Shown here: one piece after another, positions 33,765-45,124 of the stretch
Layout of the letters: each line of letters opens with the position of its first letter
How positions within the stretch are numbered: position 1 is the stretch's first letter
The notes under the pieces: model-generated
Told to the model about the DNA's origin: nothing
The model's input: only the letters and a program-made list of their open reading frames with translations
The model's database searches: none
Assembly: GCA_035293945.1 (NCBI GenBank)
Contig: DATGLV010000011.1
Span: forward strand, 124,001 to 188,000
Source: VAZQ01 sp035293945
GTDB taxonomy: Bacteria > Pseudomonadota > Alphaproteobacteria > Rhizobiales > Xanthobacteraceae
DNA: 64,000 nucleotides
Direction: 5' to 3'
Made by a program: the position numbers and the translations under genes

Positions 33765-34526
33765 ATGAAACAAGCCATCATTCGTCGTGCGTTCTTCATC
33801 GGCATTGCGTTGGCGATTTCCGCGCCGGACGGCGCCGGTGCCGCCGAAATCAAGGTGCTGACTACCCGCGCGGTATCGACCGTGCTGGCCGCGATCGGGC
33901 CGCAGTTCGAGCGCGCAACCGGCAACAAGATCGATGTCAGCGTCGATGTGGCGGCCGCACTCGTCAGAAAGGTCAAGGCGGGCGAGGCGTTCGATTTACT
34001 GGTCGCGGCACCCGCGCAGATCGATGGGCTGGTCAAGGACGGCAAGCTGCTGCCCGATACGCCGAGCAATTTGGTGCGGTCCGGCATCGGCGTGGAAGTC
34101 AAGGCCGGCGCCGCCAAGCCCGATGTCAGCACGGTCGAAGCCTTCAGGGGCGCGCTTATCGCGGCCAAATCCATCGCTTATCTGCGCGAGGGACAGAGCG
34201 GCATCGCGGTCGCCAAGGCAATCGACAAGATCGGCCTGACCGAAACTCTGAAGCCCAAGCTCACGCTGCCGGACGCTGACGTCGTCTCCGAGGTGGTCGC
34301 CAAGGGCGAGGTCGAACTCGGCATGGTGGTGGTGACCCAGATCATGACCTCGCCCGGCGTCACGCTCGCCGGACCGTTGCCGCCGGAACTGCAGAGCTAC
34401 ATCACCTTCGCGGGCGCGGTCGGCACCGGCGCGAAGGCGCCCGACGCCGCGCGGGCGCTCATCAAGTTCCTCAGAGGACCCGAGGCGCTCACGGTGATGA
34501 AAGCGCAGGGGATGGAACCGGGGTAA
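33765..34526 (+). CDS. Periplasmic solute-binding protein, ModA-like
   Basis: 253 aa. A signal peptide (MKQAIIRRAFFIGIALAISA) is followed by a type II binding-protein fold: IKVLTTRAVSTVLAAIGPQFERATGNKIDV, GEAFDLLVAAPAQIDGLVKDGKL, and GEVELGMVVVTQIMTSPGVTLAGPLP. The pattern is that of ABC molybdate-type receptors (ModA/extracellular_11). No permease or ATPase gene follows, so it is an orphan receptor; the ligand is not necessarily molybdate. It is 35 nt after the Bug gene and on the same strand. Confidence 0.85.
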   Translation: MKQAIIRRAFFIGIALAISAPDGAGAAEIKVLTTRAVSTVLAAIGPQFERATGNKIDVSVDVAAALVRKVKAGEAFDLLVAAPAQIDGLVKDGKLLPDTPSNLVRSGIGVEVKAGAAKPDVSTVEAFRGALIAAKSIAYLREGQSGIAVAKAIDKIGLTETLKPKLTLPDADVVSEVVAKGEVELGMVVVTQIMTSPGVTLAGPLPPELQSYITFAGAVGTGAKAPDAARALIKFLRGPEALTVMKAQGMEPG

Positions 34527-34537
34527 GGTCCGCAGCC

Positions 34538-37264
<2,727 letters not shown>

Positions 37265-37272
37265 AGGAAATT

Positions 37273-37372
37273 CCCGCTCGAATTATGCCGCGATGGCTTA
37301 GCTGATTCAGCGGCCCGATGCCACCCATAATCGCCTGCTTCACCCGCTCGAATTCATATGGCAATTCATATG
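37273..37372. repeat. Short direct repeats upstream of gyrA and marC
   Basis: CCCGCTCGAATT occurs at 37273-37284 and again at 37343-37354. AATTCATATG occurs at 37351-37360 and 37363-37372. They lie in the 232-nt divergent gap between gyrA and the MarC gene, the probable promoter zone of both. Confidence 0.5.
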
Positions 37373-37505
37373 CTTAGGTTCAAGTGCGGAACGTGGCCGA
37401 AAGCATCTTGGGAAGGCCCGATTTCGCCCATCGCAGGCGCGACTGTCGCAACCAATGAGCCCGCACGCGGTTGGGGCGACCTGCGGCTTCGGCTAAATGG
37501 TCGCC

Positions 37506-38132
37506 ATGCAGCTCGATTATCTGATCTCGGCGCTGGTGACCCTGCTGGTAGTGGTCGATCCGGTCGGGCTAACGCCCGGATTTCTCGCCGTCACACAAGG
37601 TTCCAGCGCACCGAAGCGCCGGCGGACTGCCTTCAAGGCCTGCGTGATCGCGAGCGTGATCCTCGCCGGCACGGCCCTCGCCGGCGACTGGCTCCTCGAG
37701 CGGCTGGCCATCACGATACCGGCATTCCGCGTCGCCGGCGGCCTCCTGTTGTTCGCAGTCGCCTTCGAGATGGCCTACGGCGTGCGCATCGAGCGGCAAT
37801 CCAAGCAAGCCGAAGAAGCCGCTGAAGAGCATGTGGCCGACGTCGCAGCCTTTCCGCTGGCGATCCCACTGATGGCCGGGCCAGGTGCGATCACCGCCAC
37901 GCTGCTGCTTGCTGGCCAGGCGCGCGAGCACCCCCTCCTGTTGATCGGCCTGCTCGGCGTCATCGTCATCGTGATGACGACATGCTTCGCGGCCTTCTGC
38001 ACGGCCGACCGCATCGAACGCATGCTCGGCGCGACCGGCAGCGTGGTGATGTCGCGCCTTTTGGGCGTGCTGCTCGCGGCACTTGCCGTGCAATTCGTCA
38101 TCGACGGCGTGCGGGTGGCGCTGCGCGGGTAG
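37506..38132 (+). CDS. MarC family integral membrane protein
   Basis: 208 aa with six predicted helices. Family hallmarks are VVVDPVGLTPGFLAVT near the N-terminus and FPLAIPLMAGPGAITATLLLA in the centre. MarC/UPF0056 proteins were once linked to multiple antibiotic resistance, but their transport role is unproven. The ATG at 37506 or the one at 37497 could be used. It is divergent from gyrA. Confidence 0.9.
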   Translation: MQLDYLISALVTLLVVVDPVGLTPGFLAVTQGSSAPKRRRTAFKACVIASVILAGTALAGDWLLERLAITIPAFRVAGGLLLFAVAFEMAYGVRIERQSKQAEEAAEEHVADVAAFPLAIPLMAGPGAITATLLLAGQAREHPLLLIGLLGVIVIVMTTCFAAFCTADRIERMLGATGSVVMSRLLGVLLAALAVQFVIDGVRVALRG

Positions 38133-38676
38133 CGTACGGCTCGTCGTCCCCGACCCGGGATCCGTTGCGCTCGGCAGCTATGAGAGGGCGCAGCCGTATA
38201 GGTCCTGCTTACGCAGGAACGACCCCTTGCGGTTGGGTCGTTCCGCAGAAAATCTCAGTGCGGATCTTGCAAAGGGCACACTCGGGGAATTTGAAATTCG
38301 TCAATCCACTGATTTGCCCGGTCAGGTCAAGATGGAGCGCGAGATCGCTCGGTTCCCAACCATTGCATTAATGATGCAGCCTGGAGCGAGCACGAAGACG
38401 CAATCACCAGTGTGCCGCCGAAGAGGACCGATCATCACGCTTGGGGGAACCTGGAAAGCTCACTATTGAATTTACTCAAGAATTTCCAGTTCGAACGGCC
38501 AAAACGGCGGTAAAATAACACCAAAGACTGTATGCGGCTGGGCGCAAGCCAATTGCGCCTGGCAAGCCTTTCGTTGCGCCCAATATCCCAACCGCGTGCG
38601 TCGGCCAGCAAAGCCGGTGCGACAAACGCCACGCAAGCTCGGTGCGTGATCAATGCCCGCGCGGGCGCGCGTGGCG
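38133..38676. other. 544-nt region without a convincing gene
   Basis: The first part holds a palindromic repeat (38143-38224). The remainder (about 38260-38560) is comparatively AT-rich. Short open frames there resemble nothing I know. It may contain a decayed gene. Confidence 0.55.
38143..38224. repeat. MITE-like palindromic repeat, family A, diverged copy
   Basis: GTCGTCCCCGACCCGGGATCC at the left and GTCCTGCTTACGCAGGAACGACC at the right form an imperfect inverted repeat around about 40 nt. It has the same plan as the copies at 49030, 51261, 55714 and 61245 (GTCGTCCCTGCGAAAGCAGGGA type arms). Confidence 0.6.
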
Positions 38677-39168
38677 TCAGAACGGAATGTCGTCGTCGAG
38701 GTCGCCGCCCCGGCCGCCGACGGCGCCCGCCATGGCGGGTCTACGCGCCGGGCTCGGACCCGAAGCCCCGAAGTCGCTCGACGAAGAGCCCTCGAAGTCA
38801 CTGCCGCCACCGCCACCAACGCGGTCGAGCATGGTGAGCTGCGAATTGAAGCCCTGCAGCACGACCTCGGTGGTGTAGCGGTCCTGTCCCGACTGGTCCT
38901 GCCACTTGTTGGTGCGGAGGGCGCCCTCGATATAGACCTTGGCGCCTTTCTTCAAATACTGCTCGGCGACCTTGCTGAGCCCTTCATTGAAGATGACCAC
39001 ACGGTGCCACTCGGTTTTCTCCTTGCGCTCGCCGGTTGCCTTGTCGCGCCAGGTTTCGGATGTGGCCACACGCAAATGCACAATCGGCTTGCCGTCCTGG
39101 GTGCGCCGCACTTCCGGATCAGCGCCGAGATTACCGACCAAAATGACCTTGTTCACCGAGCCCGCCAT
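38677..39168 (-). CDS. ssb: Single-stranded DNA-binding protein
   Basis: 163 aa. The OB-fold begins MAGSVNKVILVGNLGADPEVR and includes WHRVVIFNEGLSKVAEQYLKKG. A Gly/Ser-rich linker leads to the acidic tip DLDDDIPF, which recruits repair and replication partners. AGGAG precedes the ATG. A perfect GTTC-N7-GTTC box at 39305-39319 lies 137 nt upstream, so SOS control is likely, as known for ssb in other bacteria. The esterase and uvrA genes lie beyond. Confidence 0.97.
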   Translation of the reverse strand: MAGSVNKVILVGNLGADPEVRRTQDGKPIVHLRVATSETWRDKATGERKEKTEWHRVVIFNEGLSKVAEQYLKKGAKVYIEGALRTNKWQDQSGQDRYTTEVVLQGFNSQLTMLDRVGGGGGSDFEGSSSSDFGASGPSPARRPAMAGAVGGRGGDLDDDIPF

Positions 39169-39304
39169 AACATTCTCCTACTGGCCTTCGCCTAATGACT
39201 TTGCGTCCCGCAAATCCCTTGCACTGATCCCACCCTGAGACCGTGGCCCTGCCCTCGCAAGCGCGTTCTCATGTTTCCCAACGCCGGTCCACAGCCTGAC
39301 GCGC

Positions 39305-39319
39305 GTTCACTTTTTGTTC
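39305..39319. promoter_or_regulatory. LexA (SOS) box upstream of ssb
   Basis: GTTCACTTTTTGTTC, an exact match to the alphaproteobacterial LexA consensus GTTC-N7-GTTC (GAAC-N7-GAAC on the ssb strand). It lies in the gap between ssb and the esterase gene. Confidence 0.7.
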
Positions 39320-39423
39320 TAGCATGTGAGTAGGCGATGTGCAATGGGCGTCCTGCCCCAGGCCGACCCTCCCCGCAAGCGGGGAGCGAATGGAGAGGCC
39401 TATGTGCAAGGCCGGTCCCGCGG

Positions 39424-40335
39424 CTACAGGCTCTCGCCCAGGAAGCGCAGGAGACGTGGCGCGGTCAGGGCACCGAACCCACCCGGCTCGTTCTCGAACG
39501 GATCGGCCGCCCAGAAATGGCCGGCGCCTGGCAGAATGATGCGGCGCGCCCCGATGCCGGCCTGGTTGAGCGCGAGCCAGAACGCGTACGACTGCGAGGC
39601 CGGATCGACGATATCGTCGTCGGTACCGTGGATCAGCAGGAAGCGCGGCCCCTTCTTGTCCACGGTCGCGTAGCTCATCGGCGAGGATTCGAAATAGATG
39701 CGCCGGTTCTGCATCGGCGACGCGCCCAGATACTTCTCGGCGATCTGGTCGTGCGGACGGGCTATCTGGTCGTGGTTCCATTGCGCCAGCATGTCGTAGA
39801 CGCCGTAGAAGGCGACCACTGCCTTCACGCCGACCGGCACGGCGACATTGGGATCGTCCCGATAGGCGGAGGAGAACTGCGGCTCTTTGCCGGCGAGCGC
39901 CACCAGCGCAATCAAATGCGAGCCGGCGGAATCCCCCATCAGCCCGATCCGGTCCGGATCGACGCCGAGCGAGTCCGCCCCGGCGCGGACGAACTGGATC
40001 GCGGCCTTCACATCGTAGACCGAGTTCGGATAGGCGCCAGCTTTGCCCAGGCGATAGTCGATCGAGAGCACCACATAGCCATTCTTGGCAAGATATGGCC
40101 CCCAGTAGCGATAGGTCGCGCGACTGCCGTTCTGCCATCCGCCGCCATGCACCGCGATCACCGCCGGCGCCTTGGCCAAGCCCTTCGGCTGGTAAAGATC
40201 GGCAACGAGCTTCACCCCGTCGTGCTGTGCATATTCCACGTTGGCGAGGGCGATGACCTCGTATTCGGCTCTTGCAGCAGACAGGGCCGCAAGCATCGCG
40301 GCGGCCGCGAACGCAAGCACGCGCCATAATTTCAT
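39424..40335 (-). CDS. Secreted alpha/beta hydrolase (BD-FAE/esterase-lipase type)
   Basis: 303 aa. A signal peptide (LWRVLAFAAAAMLAALSAARA) is followed by an alpha/beta hydrolase core: AVIAVHGGGWQNGSR (oxyanion hole), RIGLMGDSAGSHLIALVA (nucleophile Ser in GDSAGS), IHGTDDDIVDP (Asp) and LPGAGHFW (His). The HGGGW form is typical of carboxylesterases of the HSL/BD-FAE groups. The natural substrate is unknown. GGGAGGGACC precedes the ATG at 40335; upstream in-frame codons are discounted. Confidence 0.9.
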   Translation of the reverse strand: MKLWRVLAFAAAAMLAALSAARAEYEVIALANVEYAQHDGVKLVADLYQPKGLAKAPAVIAVHGGGWQNGSRATYRYWGPYLAKNGYVVLSIDYRLGKAGAYPNSVYDVKAAIQFVRAGADSLGVDPDRIGLMGDSAGSHLIALVALAGKEPQFSSAYRDDPNVAVPVGVKAVVAFYGVYDMLAQWNHDQIARPHDQIAEKYLGASPMQNRRIYFESSPMSYATVDKKGPRFLLIHGTDDDIVDPASQSYAFWLALNQAGIGARRIILPGAGHFWAADPFENEPGGFGALTAPRLLRFLGESL

Positions 40336-40452
40336 GAAACGGTCCCTCCCAGGCTTATGTTGCCGATCATATCGCGGGGAGCGCGGCATTGTCCCCAGGC
40401 TTGCGAGGCGGGAATGCACCGCGCGCGCGGTTTGGGCTGGCGCGGCCACCCT

Positions 40453-40467
40453 GTTCTTCCTATGTTC
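40453..40467 (+). promoter_or_regulatory. LexA (SOS) box upstream of uvrA
   Basis: GTTCTTCCTATGTTC, a perfect GTTC-N7-GTTC, 96 nt before the uvrA start. It implies that LexA represses uvrA and anything transcribed with it, including the TIR-like gene. Confidence 0.7.
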
Positions 40468-40530
40468 GCGACTTGGGCGGGATTCCGAGATGCTTGCGAT
40501 AGCTCGACCGCAGAGCCACACGATAATTCA

Positions 40531-40566
40531 ATGAACGATATTCCAATGAACGACGTCGGCCAATGA
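40531..40566 (+). CDS. Possible 11-codon leader peptide overlapping uvrA start
   Basis: The frame MNDIPMNDVGQ ends at a TGA that overlaps the uvrA ATG as ATGA (40563-40566). CAATGAACGA occurs three times in this stretch (near 40529, 40544 and 40561). This could couple translation into uvrA, which has a weak ribosome site. The peptide itself may be meaningless. Confidence 0.35.
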   Translation: MNDIPMNDVGQ

Positions 40567-43559
40567 ACGATCTATTCGAGAAATCTCGCGCTCCCCGCCG
40601 CCGCGAGACCACCGCGCCTGCTCGGGGCGGCGGCGCCGGCCGCATGATCGCCATTCGTGGCGCACGCGAGCACAATCTGAAGAATATCGACATGGAGATC
40701 CCGCGCGATCAGCTCGTGGTCTTCACCGGCCTCTCCGGCTCGGGCAAATCCTCGCTTGCCTTTGACACGATCTATGCCGAGGGCCAGCGCCGTTATGTGG
40801 AAAGCCTCTCGGCCTATGCGCGCCAGTTCCTGGAGATGATGCAGAAGCCGGACGTCGACCAGATCGACGGCCTCTCGCCTGCCATCTCGATCGAGCAGAA
40901 GACGACCTCGCGCAATCCGCGCTCCACGGTCGGCACCGTCACCGAGATCTACGACTATATGCGGCTCTTATGGGCGCGCATCGGCGTGCCCTATTCGCCC
41001 GCCACCGGCCTGCCGATCGAAAGCCAGACCATCTCGCAGATGGTCGACCGGATCATGGCGCTGCCGGAGGGCACGCGGCTCTTTCTGCTGGCCCCGGTGG
41101 TGCGCGGACGCAAGGGCGAGTACCGCAAGGAGCTCAGCGATTGGCAGAAACGCGGCTTCCAGCGGGTGAAGATCGACGGCACCTTCTACGAGATCGCGCA
41201 GGCGCCGGCGCTCGACAAGAAGTTCAAGCACGACATCGACGTGGTGGTGGACCGCGTGGTGGTGCGCCCTGATCTCGCGACACGCTTGGCGGATTCGCTC
41301 GAGACCGCGCTCAAGCTTGCCGACGGGCTTGCGGTCGCGGAATTCGCCGACCCTGCCTCCGCCGGCGGCGAAGCGGAAAAGAAGACCAAGCTCGCGGCCG
41401 CGGCGGCATCGGATGCGCAGCGCATCATCTTCTCGGAGAAATTCGCCTGCCCGGTGTCGGGCTTCACTATCCCGGAGATCGAGCCGCGCCTTTTCTCCTT
41501 CAACAATCCATTCGGGGCCTGCCCGGTCTGCGGCGGGCTCGGCGTCGAGCAGCATGTCGACGCCGATCTCGTCATTCCGGACAAAGAGGCAAGCCTGCGC
41601 AAGGGCGCGATCGCGCCGTGGTCGCGCTCCTCCTCGCCTTATTACCTGCAGACCCTGCAGGCGCTCGCCAAGCACTATCGCTTCTCGCTCGATGCCAAAT
41701 GGAAAGAGCTCCCTAAGAAGGTGCAGGACGCGATCCTCAACGGCTCGGGCGAGGAAGCAATCAAGTTCACCTATGAAGACGGCATGCGCTCCTACGACAC
41801 CAAGAAGCCGTTCGAGGGCGTGCTCACCAATCTGGAACGGCGCTTCCGCGAGACCGAGAGCGAATGGGCGCGCGAGGAGATCGGCAAGTATTTCTCCGAC
41901 ATTCCATGCGCGGCCTGCCACGGCTATCGCCTCAAGCCCGAAGCCCTGTGCGTGAAGGTTGCGGGGAAGCATATCGGCGAAATCTCGGAACTATCGGTCA
42001 AGCGCGCCGGCGAATGGTTTTCCGAGCTACCGTCTCAGCTCACGCCGAAGCAGAACGAGATCGCGGTGCGGGTGCTGAAAGAGATCCGCGACCGGCTGAA
42101 ATTCCTGATCGACGTCGGTCTCGAATATCTGACGCTCGCGCGCGCGTCCGGCACGCTCTCCGGCGGCGAGAGCCAGCGCATTCGGCTTGCCTCGCAGATC
42201 GGCTCAGGGCTGACCGGAGTGCTCTATGTGCTGGACGAGCCTTCGATCGGGCTGCACCAGCGCGACAATGCACGGCTCCTGGAGACGCTCAAGCGCCTGC
42301 GCGACCTCGGCAACACCGTGATCGTGGTCGAGCACGACGAGGACGCGATCCTGACCGCCGACCATGTGCTCGACATCGGGCCCGGCGCCGGCATCCACGG
42401 CGGCGAGGTCGTGGCGGAAGGCACGCCCGCCGACATCATGGCCAATCCGGCCTCGATCACCGGACGCTACCTCACCGGCGAGCTCTCGGTTCCGGTTCCG
42501 GAGCGCCGCGCACGCGATCCGCGCCGCCTGCTCAAGGTGATCAATGCCCGCGGCAACAATCTCAAGAACGTCACCGCCGAGATTCCGCTTGGCCTGTTCA
42601 CCTGTGTGACCGGCGTCTCCGGCGGCGGCAAGTCGACGCTGCTCATCGACACGCTTTACAAGGCGATCGCCCGCAAGCTCAACGGCGCCTCCGACGCCCC
42701 TGCCCCGCACGACCGCATCGAAGGACTCGAGCATCTCGACAAGGTGATCGACATCGACCAGTCGCCGATCGGCCGCACGCCACGATCCAATCCGGCGACC
42801 TATACGGGCGCCTTTACGCCGATCCGCGAATGGTTCGCCGGCCTGCCCGAGGCGCGCGCCCGCGGTTACGAGCCCGGCCGCTTCTCCTTCAACGTCAAAG
42901 GCGGGCGCTGCGAAGCCTGCGAGGGCGACGGCGTCATCAAGATCGAGATGCACTTCTTGCCGGATGTCTACGTCACCTGCGACGTCTGCAAGGGCAAGCG
43001 CTACAACCGCGAGACCCTCGAGGTGACCTTCAAGGGCAAGTCTATCGCCGACGTGCTCGACATGACGGTCGAGGAAGCGGCCGAATTCTTCAAGGCGGTG
43101 CCGCGCGTGCGCGACACGCTGTTGACGCTGCACCGCGTCGGCCTCGACTACGTGCATGTAGGCCAGCAGGCCACCACCCTCTCCGGCGGCGAGGCGCAGC
43201 GCGTGAAGCTCGCCAAGGAGCTAAGCCGGCGCGCGACCGGCCGCACGCTCTATATCCTGGATGAACCCACCACCGGCTTGCATTTCCACGACGTCAAGAA
43301 ACTGCTCGACGTGCTGCACGAGCTTACCGACCAGGGCAATACCGTGGTGGTGATCGAGCACAATCTCGAAGTGATCAAGACCGCGGACTGGATCATCGAT
43401 CTCGGCCCCGAAGGCGGCGACGGCGGCGGCGAGATCGTGGCGGTTGGTCCGCCCGAAGACATCTTGCGCGAGAAGCGCAGCTATACGGGGCAGTTCCTCA
43501 AGCCGGTGCTGGCGAAGCGAGATGCCGGCAAGCGGAAGCGCGTCGAGGCGGCGGAGTGA
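40563..43559 (+). CDS. uvrA: Excinuclease ABC subunit A
   Basis: 998 aa. The damage-recognition ATPase of nucleotide excision repair. It has two ABC modules: Walker A GLSGSGKSS (about residue 58) and GVSGGGKST (about 683), each with its LSGGE signature and ILDEPTTGLH or VLDEPSIGLH Walker B. Zinc motifs are visible as CPVSG ... CPVCGG, CAACHGYRL, and CEACEGDGV ... CDVCKGKRY. Length and order are normal. A LexA box lies 96 nt upstream. After the TGA at 43557-43559 the same frame stays open for six codons and reaches the ATG of a TIR-like gene. Confidence 0.98.
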   Translation: MNDLFEKSRAPRRRETTAPARGGGAGRMIAIRGAREHNLKNIDMEIPRDQLVVFTGLSGSGKSSLAFDTIYAEGQRRYVESLSAYARQFLEMMQKPDVDQIDGLSPAISIEQKTTSRNPRSTVGTVTEIYDYMRLLWARIGVPYSPATGLPIESQTISQMVDRIMALPEGTRLFLLAPVVRGRKGEYRKELSDWQKRGFQRVKIDGTFYEIAQAPALDKKFKHDIDVVVDRVVVRPDLATRLADSLETALKLADGLAVAEFADPASAGGEAEKKTKLAAAAASDAQRIIFSEKFACPVSGFTIPEIEPRLFSFNNPFGACPVCGGLGVEQHVDADLVIPDKEASLRKGAIAPWSRSSSPYYLQTLQALAKHYRFSLDAKWKELPKKVQDAILNGSGEEAIKFTYEDGMRSYDTKKPFEGVLTNLERRFRETESEWAREEIGKYFSDIPCAACHGYRLKPEALCVKVAGKHIGEISELSVKRAGEWFSELPSQLTPKQNEIAVRVLKEIRDRLKFLIDVGLEYLTLARASGTLSGGESQRIRLASQIGSGLTGVLYVLDEPSIGLHQRDNARLLETLKRLRDLGNTVIVVEHDEDAILTADHVLDIGPGAGIHGGEVVAEGTPADIMANPASITGRYLTGELSVPVPERRARDPRRLLKVINARGNNLKNVTAEIPLGLFTCVTGVSGGGKSTLLIDTLYKAIARKLNGASDAPAPHDRIEGLEHLDKVIDIDQSPIGRTPRSNPATYTGAFTPIREWFAGLPEARARGYEPGRFSFNVKGGRCEACEGDGVIKIEMHFLPDVYVTCDVCKGKRYNRETLEVTFKGKSIADVLDMTVEEAAEFFKAVPRVRDTLLTLHRVGLDYVHVGQQATTLSGGEAQRVKLAKELSRRATGRTLYILDEPTTGLHFHDVKKLLDVLHELTDQGNTVVVIEHNLEVIKTADWIIDLGPEGGDGGGEIVAVGPPEDILREKRSYTGQFLKPVLAKRDAGKRKRVEAAE

Positions 43560-43577
43560 TGGCTGCGGATCCCGCGA

Positions 43578-44366
43578 ATGAAAAAGACCAAGAGCTATGC
43601 GAACATCAAATTTAGCTCCCGCATCGTTCGACGTGGCATAGACATTTGCACTGGCCTTTCGAATGAAAGGAAGGAAGGCCGCCTGCGCAGCACCGCCACG
43701 TTCAGCGGTGAAAAATGGGAACTCGACAACGTCGAAGACTTCCTCAGCCACTATGCGAGCGACGAAGTCGAGGAAGCGACACTGGACGCTTCATGGGACG
43801 CGGGGAGCAAGAGCTTCTCGCTTTATCTAAATTCACGCGGCACGCAGATTGGGGTCCAGACCAACCTTCGCGCATCAATCGAATCCGTGTTTTCGATTTT
43901 TGAGGACGCTCCCGCCGAGGACAAGGCGGCGCTGTCGGCAAAGCGCATCAAGGATGTATCCGTCTTCATCGGCCACGGCCAAGACCGGCAGTGGGAAAAA
44001 TTGAAGGCGCACTTGCAGGACCAGCTTGGCTTGGAAGTAACTGCATATGAGACCGGCGCGCGCGCAGGGCACACCATTCGCGACGTTCTCGAAAAAATCG
44101 TGCGGAAATCTTCGATGGCGCTGCTTGTCCTGACGAAAGAGGGCAGCACGGGAAGCGCCCTACGTGCGCGCGAAAATGTCATTCACGAATGCGGCCTGTT
44201 CCAGGGACGGCTCGGATTCGATCGCGCGGTCTTGCTGGTCGAAGACGGTGTGGAGCTGGCATCCAGTTTCGATGACATTCCGCAGCTGAGATTCAGAAAG
44301 GGCCGCCTCTCCGAGGTGTTTGACGACGTTCTCGTGACGCTCAGGCGAGAATTTGGTTCGATTTAA
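43578..44366 (+). CDS. TIR-like nucleotide-binding protein (PF10137 / CAP12-PCTIR type), probable NAD-directed effector
   Basis: 262 aa. Residues 127-240 form a TIR-like domain of the CAP12/PC-TIR class: VSVFIGHGQDRQWEKLKAHL, YETGARAGHTIRDVLEKI, ALLVLTKEG, then RARENVIHECGLFQGRLGF, where Glu204 occupies the usual catalytic position, and AVLLVEDGVELASSFDDI. Domains of this class cleave NAD+ in several immune systems (for example CBASS Cap12/TIR-STING); activity here is inferred. The N-terminal 115 residues (KWELDNVEDFLSHY, TLDASWDAGSKSFSLYL) look like a beta-rich sensor. It begins 18 nt after uvrA, in the same frame, with a poor ribosome site. Local GC (about 55% in a sampled line) is well below uvrA (about 70%), suggesting transfer. 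Confidence 0.82.
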   Translation: MKKTKSYANIKFSSRIVRRGIDICTGLSNERKEGRLRSTATFSGEKWELDNVEDFLSHYASDEVEEATLDASWDAGSKSFSLYLNSRGTQIGVQTNLRASIESVFSIFEDAPAEDKAALSAKRIKDVSVFIGHGQDRQWEKLKAHLQDQLGLEVTAYETGARAGHTIRDVLEKIVRKSSMALLVLTKEGSTGSALRARENVIHECGLFQGRLGFDRAVLLVEDGVELASSFDDIPQLRFRKGRLSEVFDDVLVTLRREFGSI

Positions 44367-44370
44367 GCTT

Positions 44371-44398
44371 GTAGGGCGGATTAGCTAATGCGCCCTAC
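44371..44398 (+). terminator. Hairpin after the uvrA-TIR genes
   Basis: GTAGGGCG (44371-44378) and CGCCCTAC (44391-44398) form a perfect 8-bp stem around a 12-nt loop that is itself self-complementary. No T run follows, so it may be a REP remnant or a processing hairpin instead of a classical terminator. It separates the TIR gene from the convergent gene at 44409. Confidence 0.5.
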
Positions 44399-44408
44399 CG
44401 ACCCTGGC

Positions 44409-44912
44409 CTACTTCACCTGCCCCTGGATCGCCTTCCAGTCGAACCTGCGGGCAAGGCCCATCGCCTCCTCCTCGGGGATTCCCGTATAGGCGACCGTGA
44501 GCACCGCGGCGGGGCCGAGCGTCACCACGATCGCGCCGGACTTGTTCGAGACCGTATAGGTCTTGCTCACCTGCATGCCGTCGATGGTCTCGTTCGTGAT
44601 GTGGACGTCCGGGGTCTCGAGCTTGATGCCCGCATTGGTGGCGGCGAGCGCGCCTTGCGCCGCAAGACCCGTCAGCACCGACACATTGACGTGCGCGCCG
44701 CCGCGCTCGTAGTTGCGCGTGGCGGTGAGCATGCTCGAGCCCGCCATCTCCATGCCCATGCCTTCGGCCTTTGCGCCCTTCCAACCCGGCAGCTCGACCA
44801 GGTAAGGCACGAAGCGCTGATAACCGCCTTGCTGCGCGCGCGCCGATAGCGGCAGCGCGGCGGCACACACGGCCATACAGGCGAGACGGATGGCATGGCG
44901 TCGATCGATCAT
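44409..44912 (-). CDS. Exported hypothetical protein
   Basis: 167 aa. A twin-arginine-like signal (MIDRRHAIRLACMAVCAAALPLSARAQ) is followed by a mature region starting YQRFVPYLVELPGWKGAKAEGMGMEM, then repeated beta-strand segments and a last stretch EEEAMGLARRFDWKAIQGQVK. No Cys in the mature part and no catalytic motif. I do not recognise the family. The start is at 44912, with the true signal sequence directly after it. Confidence 0.75.
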   Translation of the reverse strand: MIDRRHAIRLACMAVCAAALPLSARAQQGGYQRFVPYLVELPGWKGAKAEGMGMEMAGSSMLTATRNYERGGAHVNVSVLTGLAAQGALAATNAGIKLETPDVHITNETIDGMQVSKTYTVSNKSGAIVVTLGPAAVLTVAYTGIPEEEAMGLARRFDWKAIQGQVK

Positions 44913-45124
44913 GCAGTCCTCCGAGCTTTCGATGGTAGCCGCTTCTAGCGCAACCATCATGGCCCCGCCAGGGTTCGATCGATTTTCGAGTTCCGCCTGG
45001 ACGATTCTTCGCGCTGTGGTAGCTTGGCGACGTAGTGGCGCATGTCTTATCGGAAAACGGGAGTCCAGCCGCGATCACGTCGGGGCAAGGCTTTTTCCGG
45101 AACATGCGATCGGGGACGGGATCG

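Noticed and set aside
38083..38469. 128-codon forward frame running out of the MarC gene
   Set aside because: It starts inside marC in another frame and runs through a palindromic repeat. No family resemblance.
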